From: JACCYQ01 sp036675565
GTDB lineage: Bacteria; Bacteroidota; Bacteroidia; Chitinophagales; Chitinophagaceae
DNA: 41,706 bases
Direction: 5' to 3'
Assembly (NCBI GenBank): GCA_036675565.1
Contig: JAKFER010000110.1
Location: 1-41,706 of the forward strand
The notes under the pieces are model-generated. The model made no database searches. It saw only the letters and a list, made by a program, of their open reading frames with translations, and had not been told where the DNA came from. The position numbers were made by a program, and so were the translations under genes. Below are positions 38,441 through 41,706 of the stretch, one piece after another (position 1 is the stretch's first letter; each line of letters begins with the position of its first letter).

Positions 38441-39874
38441 TTAATTCGTATCCCAGAAAAGCCGTGTAGTCACTGCATCCGTTCCAATAGCCTGGGAGGC
38501 TTCATCATAGTTTGCCCTGTTCAGGTTTTGCTCCGGAACTGGGTAAGTAAATCTTAATGGAATATCAGATAATGCTGTAGGGGGTTTTACAAGCATCGGA
38601 TAGTCCAACCTTCTCCATTCTATCCAGGCATCCCAACCGCGGGAATATAACGCTATCCATTTTTGTTCTCCTATCAGTTGATCCCAGTTTGCAGAAGAAT
38701 AAGCAACACCTGGTTGTGTAAGGTAATTACCAACACTCTCACCCCAATAAGTTATAGATGCTGTTATAGCCTTATCATAATGTTCTTTTGCCGTTCCCGG
38801 AACATTGTAATTTCTTTCTACGGCTTCAGCCAAATAAAATTCTACTTCATCATAACTTAATAACATACCAGGTAAAGTTGGATCGATAAATGCATCCCCT
38901 TGTTTAGAATAAGTAGCATAGTTATTACTTGCCCCTGGAATTCCGCCAGAATAACCTGTACCGGTGTTATCCGTTGTTGCGAAAACTGGTAATCGTGGAT
39001 CGTTTAAAGCTTGCAACCTGTTTATAAGCGTATTCGTAACCACAAAATCCTTCCGTCCACTCTGTACCAGATCTACCCAAAGCGGATTGGTATTTGGTGG
39101 TGCACCCAAATATGGTAATTCGGCATTATCAGCATTCGAAGTAAATACACCATCAGCAACCGCTTCTTCAACAACCTGTCGAGCAGTAGCATCATTATAA
39201 TCTGCGATAGTCATTCCCATTTTTAATTTAAAGGAATTGGCAAATTTTTGCCAGGCTTCAACATCTCCTCCATAAATTAAATCAGCGCTTCCAAAACTTT
39301 CACCCGTTACATCAAGTTCAGCAATCGCTGCATCTAACCTGCTTAACAAATCCATATAGATGGTTTCCTGGTCATCGTATTTGGGCTGTGTATTTTCAGC
39401 ATCCATAGATTCAGAATAAGGAACATTGCCAAAAGTTGTAACCAAATAGTACCATGCATACACTTCCATGATTTCAGCAATAGCCAGTTGATTTTGTTTC
39501 AACATTGCATCCTCCGCAGGAACAGGGCTCAATGTTTCTTCAGGAATCAAATTTTTTGCTTCCCGCAAATCGCGGATCACATCCCTGTAAATAGCATTCC
39601 ACATTTGTCGTGGAATTTGTCGTGTTCCTAAATCGAAATTGCTTTCATCTGTATAAGTTGTTTCTGTCCAATGTTGAACTACTAACTTAAAGATGTTTGT
39701 ATTTACATTGGTTGATTGCAACAGATCTGACATATTCTTTTGAGCACCTGTAAAGAATGCTCCGGAGGGATATGTCAAAGGTGATTTGGGATCAACGTTT
39801 ACATCGGTGAGGTCCTTTTTACAAGCTCCTAATATTAGCAGCGGTAAAAGGAATATGATGATTAATTTTTTCAT
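38441..39874 (-). CDS. SusD/RagB-type outer-membrane lipoprotein (SusD-like_2)
   Basis: Surface glycan- or peptide-binding lipoprotein that lids a TonB-dependent SusC channel. At 477 residues it has a lipoprotein signal (MKKLIIIFLLPLLILGAC, C18). NVDPKSPLTYPSGAFFTGAQ and LVVQHWTETTYTDESNF belong to the SusD-like_2 group rather than classic SusD. TPR-like helices follow, with LLSYDEVEFYLAEAVERNYN and QKWIALYSRGWDAWIEWRRL late in the sequence, the canonical C-terminal region. It is 15 bases after the SusC gene. SusD-like_2 pairs are often linked to peptide or unknown-substrate uptake; no hydrolase is in view to hint at the substrate. Confidence 0.95.
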   Translation of the reverse strand: MKKLIIIFLLPLLILGACKKDLTDVNVDPKSPLTYPSGAFFTGAQKNMSDLLQSTNVNTNIFKLVVQHWTETTYTDESNFDLGTRQIPRQMWNAIYRDVIRDLREAKNLIPEETLSPVPAEDAMLKQNQLAIAEIMEVYAWYYLVTTFGNVPYSESMDAENTQPKYDDQETIYMDLLSRLDAAIAELDVTGESFGSADLIYGGDVEAWQKFANSFKLKMGMTIADYNDATARQVVEEAVADGVFTSNADNAELPYLGAPPNTNPLWVDLVQSGRKDFVVTNTLINRLQALNDPRLPVFATTDNTGTGYSGGIPGASNNYATYSKQGDAFIDPTLPGMLLSYDEVEFYLAEAVERNYNVPGTAKEHYDKAITASITYWGESVGNYLTQPGVAYSSANWDQLIGEQKWIALYSRGWDAWIEWRRLDYPMLVKPPTALSDIPLRFTYPVPEQNLNRANYDEASQAIGTDAVTTRLFWDTN

Positions 39875-39889
39875 GATTATTACATTTAG

Positions 39890-41706
39890 TTAAAACCGGA
39901 TTTTTGCATTTATTCCAATGGTCCTTGTTGTTGGGTATGCACCACCCTGGTACCCTTGCAGGTTGCCGGAACTGATGTTTTCTTCGGGATCAGCATAAGG
40001 CAGATTTTTATCAATGATCCAAAGATTACGACCAACAAGTGAAACATCAATTCCTTTAAAAACACCTCCGGTAAATAAAGATTGAGGCAAAGAGTATGTC
40101 AAAACAGCCTCCCTTAGTTTTACATAGCCTGCGTCATAAATAAATCCTGCAGCGGGATTGTATGCATATCCATAAGCACCATAATTTGTATTGCTTACAC
40201 GAATATCATTTGGTTTTCCATCAGCTTTAACACCTGGCATAATGATACCTCCGCCATTTGCAATGGTATTTCTGGATGGATTTCCGAGGTCATTTAAACC
40301 CGCAGTTTCGGGATATAATCCTGTAGCCAGGCCATAATATAGGTCAAGAGAAAACAATTCACCACCCTTCCGCACATCAATTAACCAGCTTAAAGAAAAG
40401 TCTTTATAACGCAAGCTGTTACTGATACCGCCAATCCAATCCGGGTTCATATTTCCTATATCTATATTAGATTCAGAAGTCATTAGATAACGGCCATTTG
40501 TACCCACTGTTCTTTGACCTTCTGTATATACAAAATCATTTCCGCGAATAGTACCATATGGTTGGCCCAACGCTGCATTGATAGAAACTCCTCCCTGGAA
40601 GGTTCCTAAAGTAATAACATCAATTCCCGGATATAATTCTTCAACGGTATTATCATTCTTAGACCAATTCAAATTAATGTTCCAGGAAAAATCCCTTGTT
40701 TGAAATGGAACGGCAAAAAATGTCAATTCAACACCTTTGTTACGCAGGTTACCGGCATTTAAAAATTGTGCATTATAACCCGTGCTTCTTGAAATTTCAA
40801 CCGGGAAAATCTGGTCAAAAGTGGTTGCATTATAATAGGTAACGTCAAAGCCCAAACGATTTTTAAGAAATGCCATTTCCAAACCAAATTCATAGCTCTT
40901 GGTTCTTTCTGGTCTTAAATCAGCATTGGCCCTTGTACCTTGAACTGAACCTATTGATGAAGAACCAAATGGGGTTAATGCCTGGTACACATCAACCAAT
41001 GAATATACCGGCGCATCATTACCAACCTGCGCATAGTTAACCCTGAGTTTACCATAGGTAAGCCAGTCTGCGGTTGTAAGTAATTTAGAAAATGTATAAC
41101 CCAATGAAACAGATGGATACCAGTAACTGTTATTTCCTTTTGGCAGTGTTGAAGACTGGTCATTCCGGATAGTAGCATCCAGGGTTAACATATCTTTCCA
41201 GGTAAAAGTGGCACCTGCAAAATTACCCCAGACCTCCCTTCTTTCATCAGCTTCAATAGGAGCATTAATTGGATTGATTGAATTTGAAAGTGCATAAATT
41301 CTATCAGCTACCAACCCACCATTAGTTGTAGCAGACATAAATTGTCTTCTTTCTTTTCGAACATTGGTTCCCAATAGTGCTTTAAAATTAATATCTGTTG
41401 ATAAGTCCTTACTCATATTGGCCACCAAATTGTAGTTGGTGCCCATCACATTTCTATTTATCCGTGTATAAGATGGTACCGTTACACTTCCTTTAGCTTG
41501 CCTTTCTTCCTGTAATTCATCATAACCATCATGCGCAACCGAACCAATTATATTTAACCATTCCATCGGACTGTATGTTAAACTGACATTTCCAAAGATC
41601 CTGTTCCTTGCATCTGTTTCATAATTCTCGTAACGGGTAAAATATGGATTATCCCAATAAATAGGCGAAAGATCTGTAGGATCTACCCAGTTCCAGGTAA
41701 CATTTC
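39890..41706 (-). CDS. SusC/RagA TonB-dependent receptor, 5' end beyond window
   Basis: Outer-membrane TonB-dependent transporter barrel; the reading frame stays open from the stop at 39890 to the window edge (605 codons), so the N-terminal plug, TonB box and signal peptide lie outside. Methionine at 41566 is internal, since the frame before it is SusC-like (SLTYSPMEW). Typical barrel segments are YWYPSVSLGYTFSKLL, the LRVNYAQVGNDAPVYSL strand, LRPERTKSYEFGLEMAFL and NKGVELTF. The C-terminus ends YPTTRTIGINAKIRF, closing on an aromatic residue as outer-membrane barrels do. Pairs with the SusD-like lipoprotein 15 bases downstream. Confidence 0.95.
   Translation of the reverse strand, partial: NVTWNWVDPTDLSPIYWDNPYFTRYENYETDARNRIFGNVSLTYSPMEWLNIIGSVAHDGYDELQEERQAKGSVTVPSYTRINRNVMGTNYNLVANMSKDLSTDINFKALLGTNVRKERRQFMSATTNGGLVADRIYALSNSINPINAPIEADERREVWGNFAGATFTWKDMLTLDATIRNDQSSTLPKGNNSYWYPSVSLGYTFSKLLTTADWLTYGKLRVNYAQVGNDAPVYSLVDVYQALTPFGSSSIGSVQGTRANADLRPERTKSYEFGLEMAFLKNRLGFDVTYYNATTFDQIFPVEISRSTGYNAQFLNAGNLRNKGVELTFFAVPFQTRDFSWNINLNWSKNDNTVEELYPGIDVITLGTFQGGVSINAALGQPYGTIRGNDFVYTEGQRTVGTNGRYLMTSESNIDIGNMNPDWIGGISNSLRYKDFSLSWLIDVRKGGELFSLDLYYGLATGLYPETAGLNDLGNPSRNTIANGGGIIMPGVKADGKPNDIRVSNTNYGAYGYAYNPAAGFIYDAGYVKLREAVLTYSLPQSLFTGGVFKGIDVSLVGRNLWIIDKNLPYADPEENISSGNLQGYQGGAYPTTRTIGINAKIRF

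Noticed and set aside
1..41706. Mobile element, prophage, toxin-antitoxin, restriction or defence system
   Set aside because: No transposase, integrase, phage structural, nuclease or helicase cassette and no target-site repeats were seen; the only tRNA is not flanked by an integrase.

Overview
The window looks like the chromosome of a Bacteroidota bacterium, most probably Chitinophagaceae or a close relative. It is AT-rich. It carries a SusC/SusD pair, DUF1573 and DUF3467 proteins, single-chain alpha/beta 2-oxoacid dehydrogenase E1 enzymes, and -7 promoter elements of the TAnnTTTG type lying a few bases before start codons. Shine-Dalgarno sequences are almost absent, with one clear exception. 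The genus is inferred from protein flavour, not from a search.

Layout. 1-7.5 kb (minus strand): a thyA-folA-methyltransferase-pntAA-pntAB-pntB-rsmF-LysM run, combining nucleotide/folate metabolism, a three-subunit proton-translocating transhydrogenase (NADPH supply), an rRNA m5C methyltransferase and a peptidoglycan-binding protein cut by the window edge. 7.6-9.1 kb: a 50-residue one-helix membrane protein, then two paralogous exported proteins with long Lys/Asp repeat tails. 9.5-12.8 kb: stress functions (KGG-repeat protein, cold-shock protein, ABC-F ATPase) and a 36-residue membrane protein. 12.8-17.1 kb (minus): a dicarboxylate/amino-acid symporter, DedA, MFS and GT9 glycosyltransferase cluster. 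17.3-20.5 kb (plus): two amino-acid transporters. 20.7-25.8 kb: YebC-family regulator, DCC thiol protein, PhzF protein, TRIC-type channel and the first E1 fusion. 25.9-30.1 kb: tandem DUF1573 proteins, an aminotransferase, a GNAT enzyme and a phytanoyl-CoA-dioxygenase-like protein. 30.2-36.1 kb: a CAT-anticodon tRNA, a response regulator, a second E1 fusion, a FAH-family hydrolase, pth, L25 and prs. 36.2-38.3 kb: a small membrane protein, radC, a secreted protein and a DUF3467 protein. 38.4 kb to the end: a SusD-like lipoprotein and an incomplete SusC receptor.

Most of the window is ordinary core metabolism and transport. I see no phage, IS element, CRISPR array, restriction or defence locus. 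The best candidate for something undescribed is the paralog pair at 7.87-9.07 kb, whose C-termini are made of short charged repeats (KIK-type strands alternating with DGD/DDG turns). Two short membrane proteins outside the usual length cut-off, two inverted repeats between divergent genes and a strongly Shine-Dalgarno-led KGG gene also deserve a look. Several starts were moved inward from the longest open frame on the basis of signal peptides, promoters or the ribosome binding site.
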